From positions 124,001 through 188,000 of the forward strand of contig CAYJFB010000001.1 in NCBI GenBank assembly GCA_964369685.1: DNA of 64,000 nucleotides. Direction: 5' to 3'. Origin of the DNA: Avidesulfovibrio sp964369685 (GTDB lineage: Bacteria > Desulfobacterota > Desulfovibrionia > Desulfovibrionales > Desulfovibrionaceae). A model generated the notes under the pieces. That model searched no databases. It was not told the DNA's origin and saw nothing but the letters and a program-made list of their open reading frames with translations. A program made the translations under genes and the position numbers. This document shows, in pieces, positions 24,602 to 33,745 of this stretch (its first letter is position 1; every line of letters begins with the position of its first letter).

Positions 24602-25701
24602 ACGAAGTTGTTCCTTTGGATAAAAGGATACTGCATATCGCTTTTGTCAATGCCACATCCAAGTGGGGCGGAGTGAAAACATGGATGATTCATTTTGCGT
24701 CCGAACTCGCTGCACGCGGACACTGTATACGAGTGTATGGCCGTCAACAAGCGTTTGTGAATGTCGCTCAACAACGTGTCGGGCACGGTGAACAGATGAC
24801 CTTCGGGGCAGACTGCAATCCGTTGACTGTCTTTCAGTTCATACAACGTTTCCGCAAAGACAAAATTGATCTTGTTGTCGTTAATGTCGGTAAAGACTTG
24901 AGTACCGCAGGCATTGCGGCGCGTTGCCTTGGTCTTCCCGTTGTTCAACGAATCGGTTTGCCAAACGATATCCCATTGCGCCTCAAAACACGCGCCTTAC
25001 ATGCTTGGATTCAACCCTACTTTTTGGCACCCTGTCAATTCATCGCACAAGGCTTTGCGACCAGTTTGCCCTACCTTGACGTGGACAAAATAACCGTCGT
25101 CCTCAACGCGAAAAAAGCAACAACGCATAAGCTCGAAACACACCGCCCACGAAAGTTGCTCATGACCCAACAACTCAACCCGGATAAAGAACACACAACA
25201 GTTCTACAAGCCCTTGCCAAACTGAGCCAAGATGTTACCCCTTGGCATCTTGATGTGGTCGGGACGGGGAACAATGAAACGGCACTCAAGCAACTCTGCA
25301 CAACATTGGGGCTGGATGCCCATGTTACATGGCACGGTTTTCAAACAGATCTGACGCCCCTGCTGCAAGAAGCTGACATATTCCTTTTGGCTTCCTCGGC
25401 AGAAGGCTTGCCAAACACCTTACTTGAGGCCTTGGCATACGGTCTTTTGTGCATTTCACGAGATGTCGGCGGCGTGTGCGAAGTGTTTCCCGAACACCTT
25501 CAACCGTGGCTTTTACCCTTTTCTGCCGACTCCATAACCTTTTGCGACGCGCTTGAACGCGTTTTGCAACTCTCAGACAATGAACTTTTACAATATCGCT
25601 TGCAAACACAACATGCGGCTACAACAACACTCAACCTCGAACGAAGAGTTGAAGAATTAGAAACATGGTTTAAACACGTTATAAATGATTTTAAACAATA
25701 A
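24598..25701 (+). CDS. Glycosyltransferase family 4 protein
   Basis: A 367-residue GT-B fold enzyme that probably transfers a sugar during surface polysaccharide or lipopolysaccharide synthesis. The N-terminal region begins LHIAFVNATSKWGGVKTWMI, a sugar-acceptor glycine motif. The C-terminal GT4 motif is ADIFLLASSAEGLPNTLLEA (E-x7-E type), after WHGFQTDLTPLL. The start is TTG at 24598 with GAGGG 7 bases upstream. The next gene, cheV, is unrelated, and no other polysaccharide gene is adjacent. Confidence 0.8.
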   Translation: MNEVVPLDKRILHIAFVNATSKWGGVKTWMIHFASELAARGHCIRVYGRQQAFVNVAQQRVGHGEQMTFGADCNPLTVFQFIQRFRKDKIDLVVVNVGKDLSTAGIAARCLGLPVVQRIGLPNDIPLRLKTRALHAWIQPYFLAPCQFIAQGFATSLPYLDVDKITVVLNAKKATTHKLETHRPRKLLMTQQLNPDKEHTTVLQALAKLSQDVTPWHLDVVGTGNNETALKQLCTTLGLDAHVTWHGFQTDLTPLLQEADIFLLASSAEGLPNTLLEALAYGLLCISRDVGGVCEVFPEHLQPWLLPFSADSITFCDALERVLQLSDNELLQYRLQTQHAATTTLNLERRVEELETWFKHVINDFKQ

Positions 25702-25988
25702 TCAGAAAATAATAAAATCTATGTAAAAAATATTCTTTTTGAAATTGTTTTGTTGTGGTGTCTTGCATTGTTGTACGGGACAATGTATGAAGAAAAGAGA
25801 AACGTACAATTGTGGTGTGTTGTATTGTTTTCTTTCTATAGGACGCATATAAAAGATGTGTTGAATACCGTTTTTGATTATGCATTTTGTCATATATGCG
25901 TTCAATTGTTCATACGCATATCTTGTCCTTCCCCACAAATATGGCACAGCTTTTTTACGATACAGACATATGTACCCATGGAGTCAAC
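25702..25988 (+). other. Intergenic region before cheV with a 20-base direct repeat
   Basis: TTGTGGTGTCTTGCATTGTT (25753-25772) recurs as TTGTGGTGTGTTGTATTGTT (25810-25829), two mismatches, 57 bases apart. CATTGT/ACAATG forms a small hairpin between them. No gene is seen. The repeats could be regulator sites for cheV. Confidence 0.45.
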
Positions 25989-27119
25989 ATGAGCCAAAGC
26001 CCACTCACAAGCAGCGGTGAGAATCACGAACTGGAGCTGATTGAATTTTTTATAGAAGAAGCTCACGGCGAAAACGCTCACGATGAAAACGCTCACGATG
26101 AAGAAGCACACAACGTAGCCCCTCATAACGGAACTCTTCGCGATGAAGCACCCGCATACCGTGGCTACTATGGCATGAATGTCTCAAAAGTTCTTGAAAT
26201 TATACGCAGACCGACAATCACAGCCGTTCCCGGAAACCATCATCCCGCAGCGTTGGGCACATTTAATCTGCGCGGACGGGTGTTGCCTCTTGTTGATTTG
26301 GCTCGGTGGCTTGGTAAATCCATGGTCGAATCTGAGTCAAACAAAGTGATTGTGTGTGAATTTTATGGCATTACTATTGCTTTTTTGTGTTCAGGGGTAA
26401 CACGTATCCACCGTTTACAATGGGCGAGTGTCGAGCCGCCTGATTGTTATGTGCGTGCCTATAGTAATGATAGTATTACAGGCATTGTGCGTCTTGAAGA
26501 ACGTATTTTATTTATTTTGGACATGGAAAAAATCGTCACGTCCATGGGCGGAAGCGTTAATTTTATGACCAATGAACAACTTCTCTTTGATCCTGAAGGT
26601 GTTGCACAAGCAAATGTCGCAGGAGACAATCCCGAAAACACAAACAATGACGGCACACCGTCATTCGCAACCAAACTCGATCCCGAAGTGATTAAACGGA
26701 ACGGAAATTATCATGTGTTGATTGCTGATGACTCTTCTTCAATCCGTAATTTGATTGGCGGTAAACTCACCCAAGATGGCTTTAGAGTCACAAGTACCAG
26801 TAGCGGACGTCAAGCATGGCAGGAACTTGAAGCCATAAAACAACAAGCAATCGACCAAAACGTGCCCGTGACGAGTCTTTTACATTTAATCATTTCCGAT
26901 ATCGAAATGCCGGAAATGGACGGCCACACACTGACTAAACAAGTGAAGAGCGATTCCGTCCTACAACAACTCCCTGTGGTGCTGTTTTCTTCCTTGATTA
27001 CCGAAGCCATGCGCGCTAAAGGATTGTCTGTCGGTGCTGACGATCAAATTTCAAAACCTGATTTACCGGGATTGACCCGTCGAGTACAAAGCATGATTTT
27101 AGAGAAGATAGGTGAATAA
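25989..27119 (+). CDS. cheV: Chemotaxis coupling protein CheV (CheW-REC)
   Basis: CheV couples chemoreceptors to the kinase CheA and has a phosphorylatable receiver. The 376-residue protein has a CheW-like domain (about 10-190: GYYGMNVSKVLEII, LGTFNLRGRVLPLVDLARWL, GIVRLEERILFILDMEKI) and a receiver (about 240-376: VLIADDSSSIRNLI, phospho-acceptor in LIISDIEMPEMDGH, switch Ser in FSSL, Lys in SKP). GGAG precedes the ATG at 25989. A His/Asp/Glu-rich repeat insert near residues 25-45 is unusual. Confidence 0.9.
   Translation: MSQSPLTSSGENHELELIEFFIEEAHGENAHDENAHDEEAHNVAPHNGTLRDEAPAYRGYYGMNVSKVLEIIRRPTITAVPGNHHPAALGTFNLRGRVLPLVDLARWLGKSMVESESNKVIVCEFYGITIAFLCSGVTRIHRLQWASVEPPDCYVRAYSNDSITGIVRLEERILFILDMEKIVTSMGGSVNFMTNEQLLFDPEGVAQANVAGDNPENTNNDGTPSFATKLDPEVIKRNGNYHVLIADDSSSIRNLIGGKLTQDGFRVTSTSSGRQAWQELEAIKQQAIDQNVPVTSLLHLIISDIEMPEMDGHTLTKQVKSDSVLQQLPVVLFSSLITEAMRAKGLSVGADDQISKPDLPGLTRRVQSMILEKIGE
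26061..26120 (+). repeat. 15-bp tandem repeat encoding a His/acidic insert in CheV
   Basis: Four 15-base units in a row (GCTCACGGCGAAAAC, GCTCACGATGAAAAC, GCTCACGATGAAGAA, GCACACAACGTAGCC) encode A-H-[GDN]-[EV]-[NEA] five-residue steps. The first three are nearly identical. Unit number could vary by slippage without a frameshift. Confidence 0.8.
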
Positions 27120-27332
27120 AACCCCTTCTTGTCACGAAACAAACGCATACATAACGTTTTGTTGCGTGTCTTTGCACAAAAAAGGCGTTATTGAAAAACA
27201 GATCCCAATGCCTCATTGTAAAAACAAAGAACCGAACGTTGTAACAATAACAGAGTTAAAACACTGTGTTTATCGTGATATGAAAGGGTATTGTTTCATA
27301 CAATGAGACTCTCAAAGGCTTAGGGATGGTTG

Positions 27333-27698
27333 TTATTCTGAAAATTCTTGTTTCACCACAGCCTCTTTTTTGACACGATCCAATAATTCGGAAAACGTTG
27401 CTTTGACATGCTCGCGAATGTCTCCCGCAACAACAAGATATAACACATCGTCACCGGGTTTCAATATCCCTGCCGCGCTTTCTGCAGCAATGGCAAAAAT
27501 TCCGGGCTGTTGTTCCAATTCACGGCAAATAGCGTGTAAACGCTCAATATCAGGATGCACTTGCAACGCCGTGACAGGTGTGTGATCATTGCGCGACCAC
27601 GCACGCACAACACCGTTGTGAACAAGCATCATGCCGACGTGCTCACTGAAACCGTCTTTTTGTTTGACTTCATCGATGAGAGCTTGCAATGTTTTCAT
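27333..27698 (-). CDS. Divergent MoaE-family protein
   Basis: The 121 residues align by eye to the molybdopterin synthase large subunit MoaE along most of their length (HVGMMLVHNGVVRAWSRN, PVTALQVHPDIERLHAI, KPGDDVLYLVVAGDIREHV). The conserved His-Arg pair in the AHRSSAF-type block and the WKRE catalytic region of E. coli MoaE look replaced (AGDIREHVKATF, VVKQEFSE). It may therefore be a non-catalytic or altered relative. The ATG at 27698 has a strong AAGGAG. The gene is divergent from the TPR/zinc-knuckle gene and has no other moa gene next to it. Confidence 0.65.
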   Translation of the reverse strand: MKTLQALIDEVKQKDGFSEHVGMMLVHNGVVRAWSRNDHTPVTALQVHPDIERLHAICRELEQQPGIFAIAAESAAGILKPGDDVLYLVVAGDIREHVKATFSELLDRVKKEAVVKQEFSE

Positions 27699-27811
27699 GA
27701 AAGTACTCCTTTCCGGATGTTTTTTGATGATTGGGTGAGGACAAGAACACCTGTCTCCCGCTGAGACCTGTCCTTTCTGTGACGTTCCTGCCTGCAAGAA
27801 AAGGTTGATAT

Positions 27812-30502
27812 ATGCCATTCATTGCCGATTTACTTGAACGATTGCCTGCCGTGAAAGATGTCAATATGACGTCTTCCGGTATTGCATTGTGGATTTGTTG
27901 GGAAGGTGATCTTGATGCCGCGGTTCCCCAAACGTTGCAAGACTATGGGGGGATGTGTATCATCACCGATCACAATCAGTCCATGTGGTATTTTTTTACA
28001 ACAGATGTGTTTCTTGCTTTGGCACGTCTGACAGTTTGGGCAAATTTCAATCCGTTACCCGTCAACATTCAAGCTTTGCCTGCGCGAATTTTGTTCAGTG
28101 TCCGACGTGAAGTTTCAATTTCTTTGGAAGCAGGCCTGACACAGCAAGAAGTGATGGTTCCGCAAAAGTTGGGGGTTTGGATTCATCCAAAAACGCGTGA
28201 AGGTCTGGGTAATTCACCGGGGCTTACCTTTACTGCCACCCCACACAATCAGGGCATGGCTGTGCTTGCTTGGGAAGTCCTTGAAGCCGACTCTCGGTTG
28301 CCATATACCTCTTCTCAGGGATGGTATGCATTACTGAAGCCACTCGGCAATCCTTTGGATAAAGCCTTTCAAACCGCTTGGCGAGCCACATTTGTTGCAC
28401 TTGAAAAAATATTGCAACGCCATAAATTTAAATACAATGTTCATGATTTCTTTTTGATGTTGCCTATTGATAACCTTCGTCAACTGCGCATATGGGCGCG
28501 TGAACTTTTGCTGTTTACCTCTCAACAAAAAGAACACCCCGAGACGTATTGGCCTTGTGTCAGCGTCATTATGAATAAAAAAGGCATGAACTTCAACAAC
28601 GAACTGCCCCAAAAAGTTGGTGTCAAATGGGACAGTCTCATGCCGGATTTTCCGTACATGAGTTATCGAAATGCTTTTTTGTTGGGTGAAGGTTTTTCAA
28701 TCACCGATTTGCATTATTCGGCAGGCAACACCACCATTGACAATTGGTGTACGGTCTCGTTGGGTGAAGATCAGTTGGCTGTGGGCAATTATATTCCCAT
28801 TTTGGTTGCGGGACAAACCACAGCCGGTGACGGTCCGCCGTGTTTTTATTGTGGTATGTATAGTCACACCGCCGCTCAATGCCCCACAAAACGGTTGCGT
28901 TTTTCTACCAAAGACTATTGGGAAGAATTCAGCACCATGGGAATTGAAGAAATTAATGAAGGGTTTCGGGTCATGGAAGACCAGATGTTGGAAAATGGAG
29001 TGAACGGCTTGCGTACACTCTATGATTCTACAGAAACTCCCGGAACCTTGGTGCGGACAATTTTTGAAGTGGGTTTGCCGAGCCAATTGCGTGTGGCCGA
29101 ACGCCTTTGGTTGAACATCAGTCGTGATTTTCCGGAAGTGACCGAAGAGCTTGGTGCGGTTCGTGAAGCGCAAGCCAGACGTGATGAAAGTCCTGCATGG
29201 GGCTTTTTGGAGCGCTTGGCAAAACTCCATCCGCAAGATCTCGGCGCCTTTGAAAAAGACGTCTTGGCGGCAATCAATCGCACTCCCCGTGATGTGCGTT
29301 TACGCACTTTACTTGGTTTTTCAGCCATGGAGCGAGGCGACTATACGCGTGCACAAGCGGCTTGGAAAGAAGCTGAAAATTTAAGCGGCTCACCGCTTCA
29401 TCAGGCTTGGCATACATTGCTTTTGGGACGCTTGCATGAAATTCAAAATCGGTTTTCGGATGCTCAAGATTGCTATCGAGAAGCGTTTCGTCTGCATCCG
29501 AATTGGCGAGAACCTGAATATCGACAAGTGGTTTGTCAGGTTAAAATGGGTTTTGCCGAACAAATGCAACCGCAAATTTTTCAACTGATCGGCAACAATC
29601 CCCATTTCTTCAATCGTTTTTTGATCGATTCTGAGCTTGAACGTGGGCATCTTATTATATTGACAACTTTGTATAGTAAATGGAGTGACGCCAAACGCAT
29701 GGTTGAAGACGAACGGACACATATTGACCGTCTTCATGCCGAAGTGGACGAGTGGTTTCCCAGAGAACATATGGTTGCCAATAAATTTCGTGAACGTCTT
29801 GAAACGTTGCGTGCCGATAGTGGAATGAACAATTATTTGGCGTTTTTACAGGTCATCACGGCTCGTCCGTTGCTTGAGCGCGATATTAAGGCGCAAGTGC
29901 AACAAGAAATTGAAATATTGAAAGCGCGTTTCAAGCAATATCTTGGTGTGTTGGAAAGCATTCGCGATGAAGCGGCGTGGTTTCCTTTTCCTCGAGTGTT
30001 GGTTGAATTCAATCGTGAATTTAATGAATGTGCGGGGATTATCAATTGGGCTTTTGCTTCAAATTTTCACACACCGGCAAACTTTAGACAAGCCCAAGAA
30101 TATGTTCCGCAAATTGTAACCTTGTTACAAGGCTTGGAACGACGTTTGCGTTTTTTACGCGTTCTTCGTGATTCGACTTTATATATTTTGATTTTGGGAC
30201 GCACATTCCTTTGGATCGAGGTGACGTTGTTGGCTTTGGCTATTGTCATTGTGCCCGGTATTGCTATTTTTGGACATGAGTTTGGTCTTGGCTGGTTACG
30301 TTCGTTGATTCGTGCAAACCATTGGGAACTTCAGGGCATGCTGTTCTTGGTTGTTACGGCCGTGGCTATGGGGCTTGCAGCTTTGCGTTCTACACTGATT
30401 TTTGAACGTAAACGCAATCAACTTGTGGAAGAAGCACGACATAAACGAGAAGAAATGCAACGCCAACGTCTTGATAAAATTAAAGAACGACTCAAAGTCT
30501 GA
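27812..30502 (+). CDS. Large TPR protein with a CCHC zinc knuckle and C-terminal membrane helices
   Basis: An 896-residue protein. The N-terminal half (1-330) has no motif I recognise. At about residue 346 is CFYCGMYSHTAAQC, an exact C-x2-C-x4-H-x4-C zinc knuckle, followed by basic KRLRFSTKD. TPR-like repeats follow at about 465-600 (RTLLGFSAMERGDYTRAQAAW, and FSDAQDCYREAFRLHPNW). A helical region (600-780) leads to two membrane segments (about 790-820 and 840-865) and a basic coiled tail. Zinc knuckles of this type usually bind single-stranded nucleic acid. The function is unknown. A weak AAGG precedes the ATG. Confidence 0.6.
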   Translation: MPFIADLLERLPAVKDVNMTSSGIALWICWEGDLDAAVPQTLQDYGGMCIITDHNQSMWYFFTTDVFLALARLTVWANFNPLPVNIQALPARILFSVRREVSISLEAGLTQQEVMVPQKLGVWIHPKTREGLGNSPGLTFTATPHNQGMAVLAWEVLEADSRLPYTSSQGWYALLKPLGNPLDKAFQTAWRATFVALEKILQRHKFKYNVHDFFLMLPIDNLRQLRIWARELLLFTSQQKEHPETYWPCVSVIMNKKGMNFNNELPQKVGVKWDSLMPDFPYMSYRNAFLLGEGFSITDLHYSAGNTTIDNWCTVSLGEDQLAVGNYIPILVAGQTTAGDGPPCFYCGMYSHTAAQCPTKRLRFSTKDYWEEFSTMGIEEINEGFRVMEDQMLENGVNGLRTLYDSTETPGTLVRTIFEVGLPSQLRVAERLWLNISRDFPEVTEELGAVREAQARRDESPAWGFLERLAKLHPQDLGAFEKDVLAAINRTPRDVRLRTLLGFSAMERGDYTRAQAAWKEAENLSGSPLHQAWHTLLLGRLHEIQNRFSDAQDCYREAFRLHPNWREPEYRQVVCQVKMGFAEQMQPQIFQLIGNNPHFFNRFLIDSELERGHLIILTTLYSKWSDAKRMVEDERTHIDRLHAEVDEWFPREHMVANKFRERLETLRADSGMNNYLAFLQVITARPLLERDIKAQVQQEIEILKARFKQYLGVLESIRDEAAWFPFPRVLVEFNREFNECAGIINWAFASNFHTPANFRQAQEYVPQIVTLLQGLERRLRFLRVLRDSTLYILILGRTFLWIEVTLLALAIVIVPGIAIFGHEFGLGWLRSLIRANHWELQGMLFLVVTAVAMGLAALRSTLIFERKRNQLVEEARHKREEMQRQRLDKIKERLKV

Positions 30503-30538
30503 TATATTCTCGTTTACCATACAAAACGTTGTGTGAAG

Positions 30539-30582
30539 ACAAAATAAGCAGCCTCTCTCTCAGATGGAGGCTGCTTGTTTTG
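30539..30582. terminator. Bidirectional terminator between convergent genes
   Basis: ACAAAATAAGCAGCCTC pairs with GAGGCTGCTTGTTTTGT (17 bp with one wobble) over an 11-base loop. It separates the TPR/zinc-knuckle gene (plus) and the copper ATPase gene (minus). Confidence 0.85.
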
Positions 30583-30613
30583 TCTTGCAACGCGTTTAAC
30601 AAATCACGGGTGA

Positions 30614-30644
30614 TTTGGGAGAATGATTTCCCCCAAAAAAAAGT
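30614..30644 (-). repeat. Partial composite element, copy G (after copA)
   Basis: Read from copA on the minus strand, eight T then GGGGGAAA, TCAT, TCTCCCAAA gives the first module of the dispersed element, 28 bases after the stop. A short palindrome AAATCACGGGTGATTT adjoins it (30601-30616). The conserved tail module is absent. Confidence 0.55.
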
Positions 30645-30672
30645 TCATTGAGCAATATTCTAATCAAATATT

Positions 30673-33075
30673 TTAAACGGAAAATTTTTGTAAACGTGTC
30701 GCATTGAGAACAACGGAAACCGAGGAAAGTGCCATGGCAGCACCTGCCAACATCGGAGATAATCCGGGACCGCCAAATAACTTTAACAGTCCTGCAGCTA
30801 CAGGTAAGCAAAGAAGATTATAAGCAAACGCCCAAAAAAGATTTTCACGAATATTGCGTAACGTCGCTCGTCCAAGCAGTACCGCCGTTACAGATCCCCA
30901 TAAGCCACCTTGATTGCCGTCAAGTAACACAATATCTCCCGCTTCAACAGCAACATCCATACCCGAGCTGACCGCCATGCCCACATGCGCTTGCACCAAC
31001 GCAGGCGCGTCGTTAACCCCGTCACCAATCATACCCACATGCAAACCCTGTGCGCGCAAATCGGCAATCACTTGTGCCTTGCCCTCAGGCAACACGCCCG
31101 CAATCACTTCATCAATGCCTGCTTGTTGGGCTATGGCGGTTGCCGTTTTTTCGTTGTCGCCACTCAATAACAACACGCGCAGACCTTCATTGTGTAAACG
31201 CCGTATCACTTCTGTCGCCTCCGGACGCAAGGGATCGGCGACCGCCACAACGCCCTCTAACACATCGTCACAAGCCAATAATAAAAGCGATTGCCCCTCA
31301 TCAGCCAACGTCACAAGCGTTTTTTCAAGTTCGGGTAAAGCAATATGGCGATCAAGCGCAACCTTTGCTTCATCTAAAAAAAGACGGTTGCCCAAACTCA
31401 AAACCGTGCCGTCTGCCAATCGTCCCGAAAGCCCTTTGCCCGCAACAGACAAGACGTCGCGAACAGTAACAAAACCCAATGCACGTTCCTCAGCCGCACG
31501 TCGTACCGCACCCGCAAGCGGATGATCGGACATAGCCTCCAACGATGCCGCGTGTTGTAAAATGTCATCTTCAGATAACAAACCAAAACTTTTTATATGT
31601 GTCACAATCGGTTGGCCTTGTGTCAACGTGCCTGTTTTGTCAAAAACAAGCGTGTCAAGACGCCCGGCCTGTTCCAGTGCGGAACCGTTTTTGACCAATA
31701 CCCCAAGGTGTGCACCACGGCCGGTGCCGACCATAATAGATATGGGCGTCGCCAATCCCAACGCACACGGACAAGCTACAACCAATACCGCAACAAAAAT
31801 GCGTAACGCTTCGGTAAATGGCAATTGTCCCACAACATACCATAAAATAAACGCCAAGATCGCTAAAATCATTACCGTTGGTACAAAAATCAAACTGATT
31901 CGATCCGCCATACGCGCAATGGGTGCTTTCGAACCTTGCGCCGCACGAACCAGACGTGCCATGCGTGCCAACGCCGTATCCGCACCGACCCGCTCTGCAC
32001 GCATGATAAAAACACCCGTAGTATTCATGGTTCCGCCAATCACCTCAGATCCTTCAGAAACAGGTACGGGTAACGACTCTCCCGTCAACATGGCGTTGTC
32101 TACCGCAGAAATACCACGCAGTACCACGCCATCTACAGGCACTCGCGTTCCTGCACGCACCTGTAAAAAATCACCGACATGAACCACACTTAAAGGCACT
32201 TCCTCAACTGCGTCACTCATCTTAACATCAACGCGATCATTCATTTCAAGAGCATCGACGCCATCAGACAACGCTGTGGCTTGTTCTTTGGATGGAACAA
32301 GAACACGCAAAGCCGTTTCAGGCGTCAAACGCAACAACGCACCAATCGCGTCAGACATTCGTAAACGTGAAGACGCTTCAAGCATTTTTCCAAAAGAAAT
32401 CAAGGTGATCAATACAGCAGCAGATTCAAAATACAAATCCATAACCGCCGCGTGTTGATGAACAAGATCGGTTGTTGTGGCAATCTCAACCGTTGCCCAA
32501 AGGCTGTATAACAACGCCGCACCCGTTCCGACAGCCACAAGACTATCCATATTCGGCGAACCGCGCCATAACTGCGGTAAACCCAAACGATAAAAATCAC
32601 GTCCCGACCAGACCACAGGTACTGTTAAAAAGAGCTGTAACAAGGCGTGACGCAAAGGATGTGTAAGCGGATCGATGGCTGTGGGTAACGGCAAGCCCCA
32701 CATATGCCCCATAGACACAATCAACAATAACACACTAAAAAATGCCTCAGGCCACAAACGTCGCTTGCGTAACGCCACATCTCGTTTGGCTTCTTCTTGA
32801 CGATTTTTCCAATCTTCGGCATCGTCCTCTTCTTCGGATAAGGCTCTTGCCGTAAATCCCAAAGCTGTTGTGCGTGTTTCAATCAAGCGGGCCAACGCTT
32901 GGCGCGCTTCGGCACTGCCCACACTTTCATGCGGCACAACATCTGCCGTCCCCGAAGCCAAATTGACAGCAATCCTTTCAACTTCAGGTAAGTTCCCAAG
33001 AACCCTCTCCAAACGAGACGAACACGCCGCGCAACTCATGCCGCCTATCACAAAACGCAACACTGTTTCAGACAT
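30673..33075 (-). CDS. copA: Copper-exporting P1B-type ATPase
   Basis: An inner-membrane ATP-driven metal exporter of 800 residues. It has one N-terminal heavy-metal domain with GMSCAACSSR (residues 12-21), the membrane metal site CPC in VACPCALGLATP, the phosphorylation motif DKTGTLTQG, the ATP-site residue pair in SDHPLA, and the hinge GDGVNDAPALVQAHVGMA. The CPC plus YN and MSS patterns in the last helices (FAYNLL, MALSSVSVV) fit the Cu(I) subgroup. It is divergent from copZ, which supports copper rather than zinc or cadmium. Confidence 0.92.
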   Translation of the reverse strand: MSETVLRFVIGGMSCAACSSRLERVLGNLPEVERIAVNLASGTADVVPHESVGSAEARQALARLIETRTTALGFTARALSEEEDDAEDWKNRQEEAKRDVALRKRRLWPEAFFSVLLLIVSMGHMWGLPLPTAIDPLTHPLRHALLQLFLTVPVVWSGRDFYRLGLPQLWRGSPNMDSLVAVGTGAALLYSLWATVEIATTTDLVHQHAAVMDLYFESAAVLITLISFGKMLEASSRLRMSDAIGALLRLTPETALRVLVPSKEQATALSDGVDALEMNDRVDVKMSDAVEEVPLSVVHVGDFLQVRAGTRVPVDGVVLRGISAVDNAMLTGESLPVPVSEGSEVIGGTMNTTGVFIMRAERVGADTALARMARLVRAAQGSKAPIARMADRISLIFVPTVMILAILAFILWYVVGQLPFTEALRIFVAVLVVACPCALGLATPISIMVGTGRGAHLGVLVKNGSALEQAGRLDTLVFDKTGTLTQGQPIVTHIKSFGLLSEDDILQHAASLEAMSDHPLAGAVRRAAEERALGFVTVRDVLSVAGKGLSGRLADGTVLSLGNRLFLDEAKVALDRHIALPELEKTLVTLADEGQSLLLLACDDVLEGVVAVADPLRPEATEVIRRLHNEGLRVLLLSGDNEKTATAIAQQAGIDEVIAGVLPEGKAQVIADLRAQGLHVGMIGDGVNDAPALVQAHVGMAVSSGMDVAVEAGDIVLLDGNQGGLWGSVTAVLLGRATLRNIRENLFWAFAYNLLCLPVAAGLLKLFGGPGLSPMLAGAAMALSSVSVVLNATRLQKFSV

Positions 33076-33316
33076 TATTTAAACTCCCATTCCATCAATC
33101 GTTGATGATAGTATTGTTGCCAATTCCATCTTGAACACACGTGTGACATAGACTCCCATGCAATCAAGTGTTTATACTCTTTTGCAAAAAGCTTGCTTAT
33201 AAAACCTTGTAAACGCTAAAGAAAAAAGATACATAAACAAACACACCATAAACAAGGGCTTATATTAAAAAAAACACGTAAACCACGCCAAATCATAACA
33301 AAAAAAGGACAAAAAC
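33076..33316. promoter_or_regulatory. Divergent copA/copZ promoter region
   Basis: It contains a perfect 10-bp palindrome CACACGTGTG (33136-33145) and CTTTTGCAAAAAG (near 33179). I see no convincing CueR operator with its long -10/-35 spacing, so the copper sensor is not identified. AAGGA precedes copZ. Confidence 0.4.
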
Positions 33317-33526
33317 ATGAATACTCTATATGTTCACGGCATGACTTGCAATCATTGTGTACAAGCCGTCAGCGATGCAGTAAAAACTGTGGCAGGCACC
33401 GCAAATGTGATTGTTGAACTGGATGCAGGCACAGTTACTTGGGATGGAAGTGATGTCGAACCTGTTCTTGCCGCCATTCAAAACATTGGCTTTGAAGCCA
33501 CAAAAGAACGCTTAAATCGTCTATAG
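33317..33526 (+). CDS. copZ: Copper chaperone CopZ-like heavy-metal-associated protein
   Basis: A 69-residue single HMA domain with the ferredoxin-like fold; it would carry Cu(I) to the ATPase. The metal site is HGMTCNHC near residue 8. The length and the ending (VLAAIQNIGFEA) are typical. It is divergent from the copper ATPase. Confidence 0.9.
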   Translation: MNTLYVHGMTCNHCVQAVSDAVKTVAGTANVIVELDAGTVTWDGSDVEPVLAAIQNIGFEATKERLNRL

Positions 33527-33530
33527 CCCT

Positions 33531-33650
33531 TTTTGGGGGAGAATCATTCCCCCATCCCTCTTGATTTTGCGGCGCATTGCATTTCTGTGTTTCGCATTGC
33601 TCATACGCCGCGCGTCAAGTTGCTCTGAGAGTCTTTTTCACCCAAAAAAA
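33531..33650 (+). repeat. Composite 3' element, copy B (after copZ)
   Basis: It starts four bases after the copZ stop. T5-GGGGGAGAATCATTCCCCC is followed by ATCCCTCTTGAT, a GCGGCG/CGCCGC based inverted repeat (about 33570-33612), the tail TCAAGTTGCTCTGAG (33615-33629) and TCTTTTT. The inner arms of the inverted repeat are less perfect than in copies C, D and E. Confidence 0.7.
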
Positions 33651-33682
33651 ACGACAACCATTTAACATCTTTAAGAAAAATT

Positions 33683-33735
33683 AAAACAGCATTCGCTATA
33701 GAGCTGTTTTAGATTGACTTTTTTCTTTTTTTTTA
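33683..33735 (+). terminator. Hairpin with T-rich tail before trmL
   Basis: AAAACAGC (33683-33690) pairs with GCTGTTTT (33703-33710). A strongly T-rich stretch follows some ten bases later. It ends just before the trmL ribosome site AAGG, so it could terminate transcripts from upstream. Confidence 0.5.
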
Positions 33736-33745
33736 AGGTCTTTTC

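Noticed and set aside
30546..30576. Copy of the composite element between the TPR gene and copA
   Set aside because: The strong hairpin here is an ordinary bidirectional terminator without G-run module or conserved tail; only the neighbouring 30614-30644 hairpin resembles module 1.
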